A stretch of 64,000 nucleotides of DNA, taken from the NCBI GenBank assembly GCA_026397475.1, contig JAPLUT010000004.1, positions 55,262 to 119,261 of the forward strand, in the 5' to 3' direction. The notes below the pieces were generated by a model that was not told the DNA's origin, searched no databases, and worked only from the letters and a program-made list of their open reading frames with translations. Within the stretch, counting starts at the first letter, position 1. Every line of letters begins with the position of its first letter. Of this stretch, positions 51,355 to 62,466 are shown piece after piece. A program made the position numbers and the translations under genes. This DNA comes from a candidate division SR1 bacterium (GTDB lineage Bacteria; Patescibacteriota; Gracilibacteria; Absconditabacterales; Absconditicoccaceae).

Positions 51355-52272
51355 TTATTCAGGAAGTTGTTCAGATAGTGTTCTAATTAATTTTTTCGTA
51401 TACTCGTCATCTGGATTAAATAAGAGATGATTCTCATAACTTCTGATAGCCTCATGGATTTGTTTAAGTTCTTTATATATATCTCATTGATATTCAAAAA
51501 TAGCAGAGAGTATTTTTTTGTCATTAGGGTCGTTATGCGTATTTTTTTTTGTATCTCGTCAACAAATATCAAGAAAGTCATTTATTGCTCTCAATGACTT
51601 ATCATATGCTTTTAATTTAAACAAACTTACGCTTTTAAGATATGTAATAATTTTATCGCTATTAGGATTTCCACTCGTATGACTAAATTCTAATGCTTTA
51701 TCGAAAGCTTTATTTGCCGCATCGTAATATTTTATTTCATCATCTACCTCTGCTTTAAAAAAGCAAGCATTTCATGCATATGTCCAGAAGGAATGTTTTT
51801 GATCAGAATCTAAGTTCTGTTCATAAGGATATATGTGCTGTAATAATAGGAACATTTCATCAAAATTTATAGCATCGTCTTGAATAAGATTATTTAGTTT
51901 CATATCTATAATCCAAAGATATATTTCAACAACATCATGAAAAGATAATAGATCTTTGTAGTGGGTAAATATGTATTTAATATCTTTGATTGTTCAGGCA
52001 TAATTTCATTCATCATATTTTTCTTCCATTTGTTCTCGACGAGAATCCAAGTCAGGAAGATATTGACGATCTTTACGTTGAGGTATAGGTATAAAATATG
52101 GTTTGATGTGTGCTATGTTCGGTTGAGCAGCGCTGTTGGGGTGTTTTTTTTCCTTAACAGAAAAATCCGCATTTTTGGGAGAAAGGATATCTCATATCGC
52201 TTTTTTATACTCTTCAGGGGTGGCTATTCTTTCTGGGAATACATTAAAGAGTTCATTAGGAAGATTGTTCAT
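51355..52272 (-). CDS. TPR-type helical-repeat protein
   Basis: 305 residues, soluble. After an N-terminal disordered stretch with Pro/Lys, the C-terminal 200 residues form helix pairs of TPR spacing: FWTYAGNACFFKAEVDDE, DAANKAFDKALEFSH, SVSLFKLKAYDKSLRAINDFL and IFEYQGDIYKELKQIHEAIRSYE. TPRs bind proteins; the partner is unknown. TGA codons are Gly. Divergent from lepA across a tandem-repeat region. Confidence 0.65.
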
Positions 52273-52693
52273 GTAAATTATATTAGCAATAAATCATATA
52301 TATAAGTATACTCGTAAAGGCATTATTTGTCAAAATCTTCGACATATCTCGATTTTGATGAATCAAAACTCCAGCATATCCTCATTTCTACGAATCAAAA
52401 CTTCTCCTGATTTCTATCCTGATGAATCAAAATTTCTCTTGATCTCTACTTCTATGAATCAAAACTTTTTTTGATTTCTATTCTGATGAATCAAAATTTC
52501 CACATTCTCGATATATTAGATATCTCTCTATTTTCTTTCAAAAACAAAAAAACTGATTTACAATATCAAAGTCTTGCTTGAATTCAAGAGCGGGTTTTTT
52601 ATAAAGCGTAAGGTATAATATCATAATAATGGTCTATATAAGAACAATCCAATAGTATTAATTATTAATTTTTCATTATTCATTAAATTTAGT
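52273..52693. other. Intergenic region between the TPR gene and lepA
   Basis: 421 nt without a gene. It carries the five-copy 32-bp repeat (52357-52500), then AT-rich sequence that should hold the lepA promoter (TATAAAGCG-type boxes around 52600), and a short ATTATTAATTTTTCATTATTC spacer motif before the lepA start. Confidence 0.5.
52357..52500. repeat. Five tandem ~32-bp repeats with GAATCAAAA core
   Basis: GAATCAAAAYTTY recurs at 52360, 52391, 52424, 52456 and 52487, spaced 31-33 bp. Inside units, TTTGAT and ATCAAA are inverted around the core, so each may form a hairpin. The intervals are variable in sequence but not spacer-like, and no cas genes are near, so it is not a CRISPR array. It lies between divergent promoters. 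Confidence 0.7.
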
Positions 52694-54676
52694 ATGCAGA
52701 TCAGAAATTTTTGTATCATCGCACATATAGATCACGGAAAATCAACGCTAGCGGATAGAATGTTGGAGATTACTTGAACCGTCAGAAAGATTGATCATGC
52801 GCAAATGCTTGATCGTATGGATATCGAACAAGAAAGAGGAATAACTATCAAACTTACGCCAGCAAGAATGCAACGAAAATGATATGAATTCAATCTTATT
52901 GATACCCCATGACACGTAGATTTTCAGTATGAAGTTTCTCGTTCCCTTGCTGCGGTAGAGTGAGTAATTTTGCTTGTTGATGCGTCTCAGTGAATACAGG
53001 CACAAACATTATCCACCTTGTATCAAGCAATAGATCAAAATTTAACAATTATCCCCGTTCTCAATAAAATAGATCTCCCTGCTGCAAATCCAGAAAGAGT
53101 AGCTCACGAGATTGAAAATGTCATAGGAATCGATAAATCAGAAATTATTCAAGTTTCAGGAAAGACCTGAGAAAATGTAGATAAAGTGCTAGACGCAATC
53201 ATAGAAAGAATTCAAGATCCGCTCGCTTTCAAGAAATCTCATAAGAAAAAGTTTCGACCTATAGGACAAGATCAGGGGCAAAATGAAACACAAATTAGTG
53301 GAATCTCTAGAGCCTTAATTTTCGATTCTGTATACGATCCTTACAAAGGAGTATTAGCATATGTAAAGGTTGTTGATGGTGAAATTAAATCAGGGCAGAA
53401 TCTTCATCTTATCCATACCGATAATAATGTTCTTCCTACTGAAGTAGGATATTTTACTCCTGACTATAAGGCCGATAAGGTACTTAAGGAATGACAAATT
53501 GGATATATCGTTACAGGAGAAAAGTCTGTAAGAGATGTGAGTATCGGAGATACCATGATCAAGGACGAAAGAGCAAAAGGGCATGACGATACTTTAATGA
53601 AAAATCTCGTTATCCCTGGTTTCAAAAAAGTAAAACCTTTTGTCTATGCATGAGTATATCCTATTGATAATACTGATTACGATAAGCTGAAAGATAGTTT
53701 AGAAAAACTATCTATCAATGATAGCGCTATAGAATATGAATTAGAGGATTCGAAAGCATTGGGATTTTGATTCCGTTGTGGGTTTTTAGGAATGCTTCAT
53801 ATGGATATTGTCAAAGAAAGGCTATCGAGAGAATATGGCATGGAAACTATATTTACCATTCCAACGGTAGTATATTTGATCAAATCAAAATATCTTTCAT
53901 TAGAGCAAATTAAGTCATGATCCAATATCCAATCTTTACTTAAAACATCAATGTATAAACACATCCTGTGATCAAACACAACTGACGAAGACGCAGAAAA
54001 AAGAAAAGCAGAATTAATTCCTTGGCTAGTAATCAAGTCTTGATCAGAGATGATAGATCAATGATGGATAGATGAAATACGAGAACCCGTGTCTGCAGTA
54101 GAAGTAGTATGACCCCAAGAATATGCTGGAAATATCATGTCTCTCTGTCAGGAATATAGAGGGAAATTAATTAATATGGATTATATCGACGAGACAAGAG
54201 TTGTTCGACATTATGAATTACCAATGGGAGAAATTATCATAGATTTTTACGACAGACTTAAATCAGCAACCAAATGATATGCAACCATGAACTATGAATT
54301 TAAAAAATATCAAGCAGCAGATTTAGTAAAATTAGATGTATATATCAATAACGAAAAAGTAGAAGCATTGAGTCGAGTAGTACATAAAGATAAGGCATAT
54401 TATCTAGGAAAAGACGTGGTAGAAAAGCTCAAGGTTCTGATTCCAAAACACATGTTCGCTATCCCGATACAAGTAGGTATTGGAAACAAAATGATTGCGA
54501 GAGAAAATATTTCTGCGATGAAAAAAGACGTTCTCGCAAAATGTTATGGTTGAGATGTGAGCAGAAAAAGAAAATTACTTTCTAAACAGAAAGAAGGAAA
54601 GAAGAGGATGAAAGCAATAGGAAACGTTAATGTTCCTTCAGACGTATTTATCAAAATGGTGGCTAGAGGCGACTAA
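52694..54676 (+). CDS. lepA: Translation elongation factor 4 (LepA)
   Basis: 660 residues. G domain motifs: [17 protein letters not shown] and LNKIDLP; the LepA-specific C-terminus is present with [31 protein letters not shown] and the final [19 protein letters not shown]. It is a GTPase that acts on stalled or back-translocatable ribosomes. CGT at F-R-CGF is Arg, as expected. Many TGA codons. Confidence 0.96.
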
Positions 54677-54711
54677 ATAATCATATATTTTAAAATCTGA
54701 ATGTATATAAA

Positions 54712-54987
54712 ATGACACGAAATAATCTATTTGTACGATATTTTCTTCTTATTAATTTTATTACTTTCATCGTGCGATGAGTAGATAAATATAAAGCAAC
54801 CGCACAAAAACATAGGGTGTCAGAAAAAAATCTACTTCGATTTACAGGACTAGGAGGACGATTGTGAGCTGTTCTTGGTATGCAAGCTTTTCATCATAAA
54901 ACAATAAAACAAAATTTTCTTACAAGATTCCGATTGATTTCTGGCGTGTGGATAGTTGTATCCATCGTAATATTATTCTCTCTATAA
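54712..54987 (+). CDS. DUF1294 family membrane protein
   Basis: 91 residues with two hydrophobic segments around a conserved basic core: RYFLLINFITFIVRGVDKYKA, then RVSEKNLLRFTGLGGRLGAVLGMQAFHHKT, which matches DUF1294. The start at 54712 gives MTRNNLF. Function of the family unknown; it usually neighbours nucleic-acid genes or stands alone. It lies between lepA and mutY, four nt before mutY. Confidence 0.75.
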
Positions 54988-54990
54988 TAT

Positions 54991-55797
54991 ATGACAAAAG
55001 ATATAAAAATCATACAAAAAAACATTCTTTCCTGGTATGCTAAACACGGGAGAAATTTGCCACGAAGGCAAATTACTGATCCTTATGCGATACATGTTTC
55101 TGAAGTAATGCTTCAGCAAACCCAGGTAGATAGAGTAATCCCTTACTTTCATCAACGAATGAAAGATTTTCCTGACTATGCAACACTAGCTCAAGCATCA
55201 AAAACAGATTTACTTAAACATCGATCAGGACTTGGATTCAACAGCAGAGCATTAAGACTGCAAGAATGCGCAAAAGTTGTAACAAAAAATGTAGGGGCGA
55301 ATACCATTCGCCTAAGCTTGCCAAAAGATAGGCTAGAATTACAAAAATTGCCAGGTATTGGTCCCTACACTTCTGCAGCGATTATGTCCTTTGCTTGGAA
55401 TGTATCTGTCCCTGTAATCGATACTAACATTAGAAGAGTTCTCATCTTCTTATTTAAATTGCCAGAAACTATATCAGCTAAAGCACTTGAAGCATTCGCA
55501 GAGACGGTAATTCCAAAAGGGAAGTCTCGTGACCGACACAATGCACTCATGGATCAATGAGCATTGCTTCTTACTGCTCGTAAGACGAAAATAAAATCGC
55601 TTTCTAAGCAATCAAAATTTGAAGGATCTGATAGACAAGTGAGAGGATGGACTTTAAAACAATTAGTTAAACACTGAGAATTGAATATTAAGGATATAGA
55701 AAAAGAATTTCCCCAAAAAGATGTAAAGAAAATCGTGAAAGATCTTCAGAAAGAATCTTTAATTGTTATGAAGAAAAATAGAATAGTTATAGCTTAA
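54991..55797 (+). CDS. mutY: A/G-specific adenine glycosylase MutY without FeS cluster
   Basis: 268 residues. The HhH-GPD core is complete: LPWR (Trp is CGA at 55063), EVMLQQTQV with the catalytic Glu, GLGF, LPGIGPYTSAAI and VIDTNIRRV with the catalytic Asp. Another CGA (55222) replaces the family Trp before SGLG. After NALMDQGALL, where MutY normally has the CxxxxxxCxxCxxxxxC cluster, there is no Cys at all, so it is a clusterless variant. It removes adenine opposite 8-oxoguanine. The stop overlaps the convergent 55787 gene by 11 nt. Confidence 0.9.
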
Positions 55798-57061
55798 TTT
55801 TTAGGGCAAATCGAGTCTGAAAATTATGAAATTCTTCTGTAAATTTTTCGCTAGGACTTTCAAAGTTAGTATGTAGCTTGATCATTCCCTTCTCGCTCAT
55901 ATCATAGCCATCATCCAAGGGAGTTTTATAAATACCCTGTTGCTTCGCAACTACGTCTCTTGTCAGGTGAATAAGTTTTTTCATAAGTCGATTTACTTCT
56001 TGTTGAAGGGGACTAGCATCATTTGTAAAAGAAAAGTCGGGATGTTTATTTTCTATAAGATTTTTAAAATAAGAAAAAATATCTTCTGTTTCAAGAATAA
56101 GCCCAATCGATTTCAAGATATGGGCTAACCTGTGATATACTTCTAGCTGCTTTTCTTTGGGCTTGAAAATATAATTTCTTATGTGAGCCAAGATATTTGT
56201 TTCAAAATTATTTTTTTCTAAATTAGAGAGATTAATTTGATGCTTAGGTAGCGTTATTGTTTTGACTCTCCCATCAGTCAACGGTTTTATCAGTCTTCTT
56301 ATAGTTTTTCCTGTAAATATTGGTCATTCATCCGTTTCATGGAAATATCTTCCGTAAATATTTGTAGATTTGCGCGAAGGATAAATAATCCCTGTACGAG
56401 TACTTTCAATACATGCTTCAGAGAGGATAAGTTTGTCTTTGATTACGAAGGCCTGATTAAGTGGAGAATCAGTTTCTTTGAGTTCTTGGATAAGTGAATG
56501 TTCACTAAAAGAAGCGATGTATTTTACGCCTTTGTTATCACAAGAGAATTCCTTAATTATCTCTAGTCTGTCTAAAGAACGATCTACAAAAAGATCAACA
56601 TCGTCAGTATGATCTTCAGAAGTGATAGGAATATCAAGAAGATATTTAACAACCAATCTGGCCTTTCATCATCTATATGCTACTCCATATCTTTCTATTC
56701 TCTGGACATCAAATTGTTCCAATTCCTTCCATTTTTCTGCTGATATGGGGATCATTCTAGTACGAAAATTTTCTCGTTCTAATTGCTCTCATAATGCAAA
56801 TGATAGTTCTTCTCCTATATTTTGAATCGTTTGAATAAGAAATTCATAATACTTATCGCCTGAGAGGAAAACAGGGAGAGGAAATTTTTTGATAGTATTC
56901 TTTGTTATACTGATAAGGCTCTCTTTTTCTGTAGCATTCAGAGTTGAAGATAAAACTTGTTTATACAAAAAGACTACCATGCTTTGATAGTCAGGAAATG
57001 CGTTATGGTCCAATTTATTAGAAACCGCACGATCTATTTGTTGTAAATCTTCATATTTCAT
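55787..57061 (-). CDS. Hypothetical protein, 424 aa
   Basis: 424 residues. The N-terminal part is helical (YEDLQQIDRAVSNKL, then FPDYQSMVVFLYKQVL), the middle has DDVDLFVDRSLDRLEI-type charged segments, and the C-terminal part is helical again with an aromatic end. There is no signal or membrane segment. No family was recognised and no catalytic motif is evident. Several TGA codons show it is a resident gene. It meets mutY tail to tail. Confidence 0.5.
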
Positions 57062-57193
57062 AGCAAATTAATATACATTACAACAATAATGTCAATAAAA
57101 CTTAATTTTATAATTCAAAAAAGAATAATTGATTGTATTGGGAAAATAAGTAATTACTATGTAATCATATTTCTTACTTATTAACTTGTTTTG

Positions 57194-57862
57194 ATGCTCT
57201 ACTTCATTCCGACGCCTATTTGAAACAAAGACGATATAACGCTCCGCGCAATCAAGCTTTTCCAATCGCTTGATTTTTTTGTATGTGAAGACACAAGAAC
57301 GACAATGAAGCTTATGAAAATGTACGATATTCCCTACAAAGATAAAACTTTTTTCTCTCTCACAAGTTTTACTTCTGACAATCAGCTAGCCCGTTACGTA
57401 GATATTCTCAAAGCAAGCGATATCGGTCTTGTATCTGAAGCGGGAACGCCATGACTCTCAGATCCAGGCAAATCAATGATTCAGCTTTGTAACGAGTACG
57501 ATATTCCCTATACGATCTTGCCAGGAGCGAATGCCCTTGTACCAGCGGTTGTTGCATCAGGATTTGATACTTCAGAATTTATCTATCTCTGATTTCTCCC
57601 TACCAAAAAAGGAAGACAAACCAAAATTAAAGAGATCTTACAATCAAAAATACCTGTCTTCGTCTATGAATCTGTCCATAGGATAGAAAAGTTATTAAAA
57701 GAATTATCTCAGGCAGGATTCACAGGAAAAATTTCTATCGCGAGAGAATTGACTAAAATGTTCGAACAACACTTCACATGAACGGTAGAGGAGGCCGTGC
57801 TTCTCGTCAAAGAAAAAAAACTCCCTATTAAGGGAGAGTTTGTTGTAGGTATAAAAAACTAA
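57194..57862 (+). CDS. rsmI: 16S rRNA 2'-O-ribose methyltransferase RsmI
   Basis: 222 residues. LYFIPTPIGNKDDITLRAI and FVCEDTRTT open the TP-methyltransferase domain; LVSEAGTPGLSDPG is the SAM-binding segment, followed by PGANALVPAVVASGF, and the C-terminus resembles FVVGI. Members are usually about 280 residues; here the C-terminal domain is short. It methylates C1402. The stop directly abuts the stop of the convergent 57863 gene. Confidence 0.9.
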
Positions 57863-59329
57863 TTATTTAGATGAGACAAAGATACAAATAGTATCCGGAA
57901 TTATATTTCCATTAACATGCTTTCTAGATTGAGAAAAAATATTGTCCTCAGAGATAGTGGGGCATTTTGTTGATTTGTTCCTGTTGAATTGTTCTATAGC
58001 AAATTTTTTAAGTGCATCGTTACTTGTTATTGATTTAGGCGTTTTTAGTTTGTAGATATGTTGATATCTTGAATTCAATCAGCGATAAGCAAATCAGGCT
58101 TGCTCAAGGTTTCTATTATCATAATTTATTATTTCTCAGTGAACAAGCTTCTTAGCATAGATAAAGTTTGGTTCTAACTTATCTGCATATGTAGGGGATC
58201 AATTATATTTTGTTCATACAGTTTTGAGGTTGCTTGGAGTAAGGGGTAAAATATTGTTGAGGTGTCCATTGGTTTTTTCTATCCAATATGCGAGGAAAAG
58301 TTTCGCTGCATTTTTGGGGTGATAACATTGTCCTTCCGTAAGTCCAAGTTTTAATCTAGCCTTAAGTCATGGTCCGGCAGTTTTTCTATCAGAGTTTTTT
58401 TCCATCAAGATGTGAAAATAAGTGAAGGAAAATGCTTTAAATCCAGGCTCTCGACGATTAAGCTCTACATCACCAAGGGGTTGGATGAAATTAGTATATT
58501 CTTCTGCAGTTTCACTTCTTGCAAAAGCAAGCATACTCACAATAAGTTCTTTTTTTGGCGTATGTGCAAGGAGTTGCTTGATGTCTTTTGAGTAATTGTT
58601 GTTACTAGCTCCCATTTCTTCAATAGCATCATAACAATAGTTAGCAAAATCTTGAGGAGAAACTTCTCTTACTCTATGATCCATAGGGATAGGAATATAC
58701 ATTCCTGCCTTTACACTTCCACTTGGGATGTTAAAAGATTTTGTTTTATTGCCAGATTTTGAACGATCATACTGATTATCTTTAAGATAAGAAAATTCTG
58801 GGATAGCACTCAATTTATTACGCATTTTTTCAAAATCTCATTTCTGACTAATGGTAATTTTGGGTACTCTTGTTTTTTTTATAAGAGACTTTTTTCACTT
58901 CTTAACTTTTATGTCTTTAGATATATATATTGTGTCTTTTATCTCTTTGATATCTTCTTTTTGGACAACATAAAATATCAATCAGGCATCACGGATGATG
59001 TTGACGCCAGGAGCAATAGTTTCTTTTTTTAATTCTAAATTATCTGTAAAAAAAATTTTATTGTCATCTCGAAAAGGAAGATGGCGGTGCTCAAAAGGAT
59101 ATCATTTGAGATCGTTTGTTTTTTCAATTTTTTCTATCTTTTCTTGTTTTTGCTCTTGTGTTATTTGATAAATGGCAGAACCTCAAACTCATGCCAATGC
59201 AAGAAATAATGCCAATTGAATACGTTTTTTCTGCAAAAAAATTTTCATTGACTGAGAAGTACTATTTTTTTTATTTATATGCTCGGAGGATTCTTGGGTA
59301 GAATTCGCCTTATGGTCATTCAATGCCAT
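57863..59329 (-). CDS. Membrane-anchored protein with possible lytic-transglycosylase-like domain
   Basis: 488 residues: a cytoplasmic charged N-terminus of about 40, one membrane helix (QLALFLALAGVGGSAIYQI), a LysM-like segment (YVVQKEDIKEIKDTIYIS), and a large outer domain. The latter has LAFARSET..., NRREPGFKAFSF, then GLTEGQCYHPKNAAKLFLAYWIEK and KYNGSPTYADKLE, an order reminiscent of lysozyme-like lytic transglycosylases (Glu, then LxxNxxAxxL, and YN.. Y). Identity is weak, so wall cleavage is inferred. No close family recognised. Confidence 0.5.
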
Positions 59330-59408
59330 AGATAGTTATTGAAAAATTAAAGCAAATTAGTATAATAGATTATAAGCAAAAAGCTTTATTTGTCAAAATC
59401 TGAGCTGT

Positions 59409-60437
59409 ATGAAAAAGCAATTAATAATTCGATTATTAATTATTGTTCTTCTCGTTATCTGATTTGTTCTTGGAGACGCACAAATTAAGCTTGGAAATGG
59501 ATACTCCTTTCAGGCAAACACAAAAACGATTCATACACAACTGACTAAAATACAAAACATTAGCTGACTTTTTTTTCGTTCGCCCTGAGAAAGTTTAGAC
59601 AGAGAGGTGTCCGTGTTCAAAAGCACCCAACATAATCTAGACCTACGAACCTATGATTTTACTCATAAACAATTTAAAAGCACATTAAGCGCATTAGGTG
59701 CAAGTGGAGTGAATGTCAGGATAATCGTTGAAGATAATAAATTCCAACAATTTCAAAATACCCTTAAAGTCTTAAGTCAGTATTTTAGTGGATATAAAAA
59801 CATTGAGCTCAAGTCTGATAAACAAATGGGAACAGAATACACACATGCCAAAGTTAATCTTATAGATAGTGGGTTTATTATCCAAACAGCAAACCTTACA
59901 AATACCTCATTTGCTAGCAATCGTGAACATTTTTTCCAAAGTACCGATTCATGAGTACGAACGAGTCTTCATACAATATTTGAGAAGGACTGGATAGGAA
60001 CTAGGATTACCATGAGAGATATTCATCCCAATCTCGTGGTATGTAACATTAACTGTAGGGGAGTGATTGAGCAATTGCTCAGTTCAGCAAAGAAGTCCAT
60101 CATCATTCAAACGCAATACATTACCGATGATGCTTTACGGAAAATTCTTAAATCCAAAAAATCTCTACCCGAATTCAAGCTTCTCGTTGCTGATACCAGC
60201 GATAATGACGAGCTCATTCGTTACTTTACAACTACTTATGCGAGGAAATTTAAAGAGTACTATAATCACACCAAAATGATTCTCGTAGATCACAAAACGT
60301 TATTGTTGGGAAGCATGAACCTCTCTTCTACTTCTTTGGATAAAAATAGAGAGATTTGAATCATCCTTCTAGATGCAGGAATTATAAAGACATTTTCTGA
60401 TCAATTTTATCAAGATTGGACTATTTCGAGTAAGTAG
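59409..60437 (+). CDS. Exported phospholipase D-like protein
   Basis: 342 residues. After a signal/anchor (RLLIIVLLVIGFVLG), two PLD half-sites appear: YTHAKVNLID and YNHTKMILVD, each with HxKx4D, followed by NLTNTSF and NLSSTSL, which fit the family GSxN part. The two catalytic His are kept. It should cleave phosphodiester bonds (lipid or nucleic acid) outside the membrane, or be a cardiolipin synthase-like enzyme. TGA codons are present. Confidence 0.85.
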
Positions 60438-60458
60438 TTCTTATGTTTCGCATAAGGA

Positions 60459-60486
60459 TTGACTTCCATAGGGAAATATATATAAT
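60459..60486 (+). promoter_or_regulatory. Promoter of 60517 gene, TTGACT-N16-TATAAT
   Basis: TTGACT at 60459, 16 nt, TATAAT at 60481, then TCAAAGGACAAAC and an A-rich leader, nearly identical with that at 11534. Confidence 0.78.
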
Positions 60487-60516
60487 CAAAGGACAAACAA
60501 AAAAAGAATAAAAGCC

Positions 60517-61002
60517 ATGGCAAAAAAAATAATTATTGTATTACTGGCATGTATGCCATTTATGACTCCTACAGTGGGAGCACAAACATTTATTGATTCT
60601 GATTCAACGCTGTATGGTGTTGATGAAGCATATCTTGCCACTCTTTTTAGAAAGGCGGAGGTAATATTTTGCAAAATAGATACCGTAAATGGCGGTATTT
60701 GTGTAAAAAATATGGAAGTATCGTTTTGTGATGATTCTGCATTTTTTTACACAGCATATATAGAGTCTACGTTTTATCGTGGCACAATAGCAGCATTTTA
60801 TCCGCTGGTATGCAGCTATGTAGAACTAGGAGTTACGAATGGAGGCATCTTAAAGTTGTCTCATGAGACTTTAGATGAGGATGAGCAATCCTTAGATGAT
60901 CTCATCCTGCTTAAACCTGTTTTAGACAGCTTACTTCAAAAAACAGTTTTAATGGACTGCTCCAAGGATACGGAGGAATTCATAGATTTGGGTAAGGATT
61001 AA
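60517..61002 (+). CDS. Hypothetical exported protein, TGA-free
   Basis: 161 residues. Signal peptide MAKKIIIVLLACMPFM... ending at TVGAQT. The mature part is acidic and beta-rich with several Cys (FCK, GGICV, SFCDD, VCSY, DCS). Nine Gly codons, none TGA. One-gene unit: promoter 60459 and terminator 61026. The leader is shared with the 11567 gene although the proteins are unrelated. No family recognised. Confidence 0.7.
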   Translation: MAKKIIIVLLACMPFMTPTVGAQTFIDSDSTLYGVDEAYLATLFRKAEVIFCKIDTVNGGICVKNMEVSFCDDSAFFYTAYIESTFYRGTIAAFYPLVCSYVELGVTNGGILKLSHETLDEDEQSLDDLILLKPVLDSLLQKTVLMDCSKDTEEFIDLGKD

Positions 61003-61025
61003 TTCTCAACTTAAAAAATATTACG

Positions 61026-61052
61026 CTCTTCGGTTTCCCGAAGAGTTTTTCT
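61026..61052 (+). terminator. Terminator of 60517 gene
   Basis: CTCTTCGG and CCGAAGAG pair around TTTC, followed by TTTTTCT. Confidence 0.9.
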
Positions 61053-61141
61053 ATATTTGAGAATCAATGCTGTAATCGTATTGAAAAAATAGAAGAGTTT
61101 AGTATAGCTTAAACGTAAGTTTTATTTTTTGTTTCATATAA

Positions 61142-61576
61142 ATGTCAGAAATAGTTATTCCTTTTCAGAAACTTTCAGACAAGGCAAAAGTACCTTCACA
61201 GGCCACATTTTCTGACGCTGGATATGATTTGTATGCTACAGAAAATTGCATTATCAAGGCAGGAGAAAGAAAATTATGTAAAACAAATATCGCTACGGCT
61301 ATTCCTCATGGCTACTATGGAAGAGTAGCGCCCCGCTCAGGATTAGCCTATAAATATGGAATAGATGTATTGGCAGGAGTGATAGATTCTGGATATAGAG
61401 GAGATATTGGAGTCATACTTATCAATTTTTGAACAGAAGATTTTTCTGTAAATGAAGGAGATAAAATAGCTCAATTTATCATAGAAAAATGTCATTATGT
61501 AGAATGGAAAGAGGTAAGCGAGCTTCCAGAAAGTCAAAGAGGCGAATGAGCACGATGATCAACTTGAACCAAATAA
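61142..61576 (+). CDS. dut: Deoxyuridine 5'-triphosphate nucleotidohydrolase
   Basis: 144 residues with the five family motifs: SDAGYDLYA, PRSGLAYKYGI, GVIDSGYRGDIGVIL, GDKIAQFII and the C-terminal RGEGAxGSTG, in which the CGA stands for an aromatic (Phe/Trp) residue. It hydrolyses dUTP to dUMP and protects the genome from uracil. A native gene that uses TGA. It lies 35 nt before map. Confidence 0.93.
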
Positions 61577-61611
61577 ATTTTCAGGTATTTAAATATTTTA
61601 ATTAAAAACAT

Positions 61612-62400
61612 ATGGCCAAAAAATCAGACGCAATTATAAAAACTAAACAACAAATTGAGAATATTAGAGAATCTGGGAAGCATTTGACAGCGCTTTTGTA
61701 TCTATTGTACAGTAAAGCAAAGGCTGGCATTACTTTGATGGAATTGGAATTTGTTGCAGAACATTATATAAAAACACATAATCTCAAATGAGCATTCAAG
61801 GGTTATGAAGGCTTTCCTGCAAATCTTTGTTTGTCAGTAAATGATTGTGTGGTTCATGGAATTCCTGATGGATATATATTAAAAAATGGCGATCTTCTCA
61901 AAATTGATTGTTGAATAACGTACAAATGATGAATTACTGATTCGGCAATTACAATACCGATTTGATGAGAGGCGGCTAATCCTTTAGGATATGCATTAGC
62001 AAAAGCTACTAAAAAATGACTTGATGAGTCAATCAAAAACATTTGACCAGGAAAGGCTATGTATGAGTATTCTAGCCATGTATATAAAATCATTACTAAT
62101 GAATGATTTACAATGTTATCAAAACTTACCTGACATGGAGTAGGGAATAAGGTCCATGAACATCCACATATTTTCAATACCCCAAATCCAGAAATGAAAC
62201 ATATTTTTTTTAAACCTGGCATGGTTTTGGCTTTAGAACCAATAACAGCAGTCACTTCTACAGACTTCGTAGCGAGACCAGGAAATGATTGGAATCTTTA
62301 CTGTAAAGGAAGAGATCTTTGAGCTCAACGAGAATATACAATTCTAATTACAGAAGACGGATACGAAATATTGTCATGAATTACGGAAGACCTTTTCTAA
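61612..62400 (+). CDS. map: Type I methionine aminopeptidase
   Basis: 262 residues. All metal-ligand regions are present: [27 protein letters not shown] (Asp), [13 protein letters not shown] (His), LALEPI (Glu) and [11 protein letters not shown] (Glu). It removes the initiator Met from new proteins. Many Gly are TGA, including the GG in TGHG. It follows dut on the same strand. Confidence 0.95.
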
Positions 62401-62466
62401 TAGTTTTTTAAATTTCAAATGTATCATGCCTAGAGTATGATTTTAAATTATAAGTTTCAAATTTAT

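Noticed and set aside
51260..51379. 39-codon frame starting MESLQSILERRKLHW
   Set aside because: It overlaps the end of the convergent TPR gene, has no homology signal and lies in repeat-rich spacer.
52357..52500. CRISPR array
   Set aside because: Only the 9-13 bp core is conserved, the period is about 32 bp, intervals are themselves related, and there are no cas genes.
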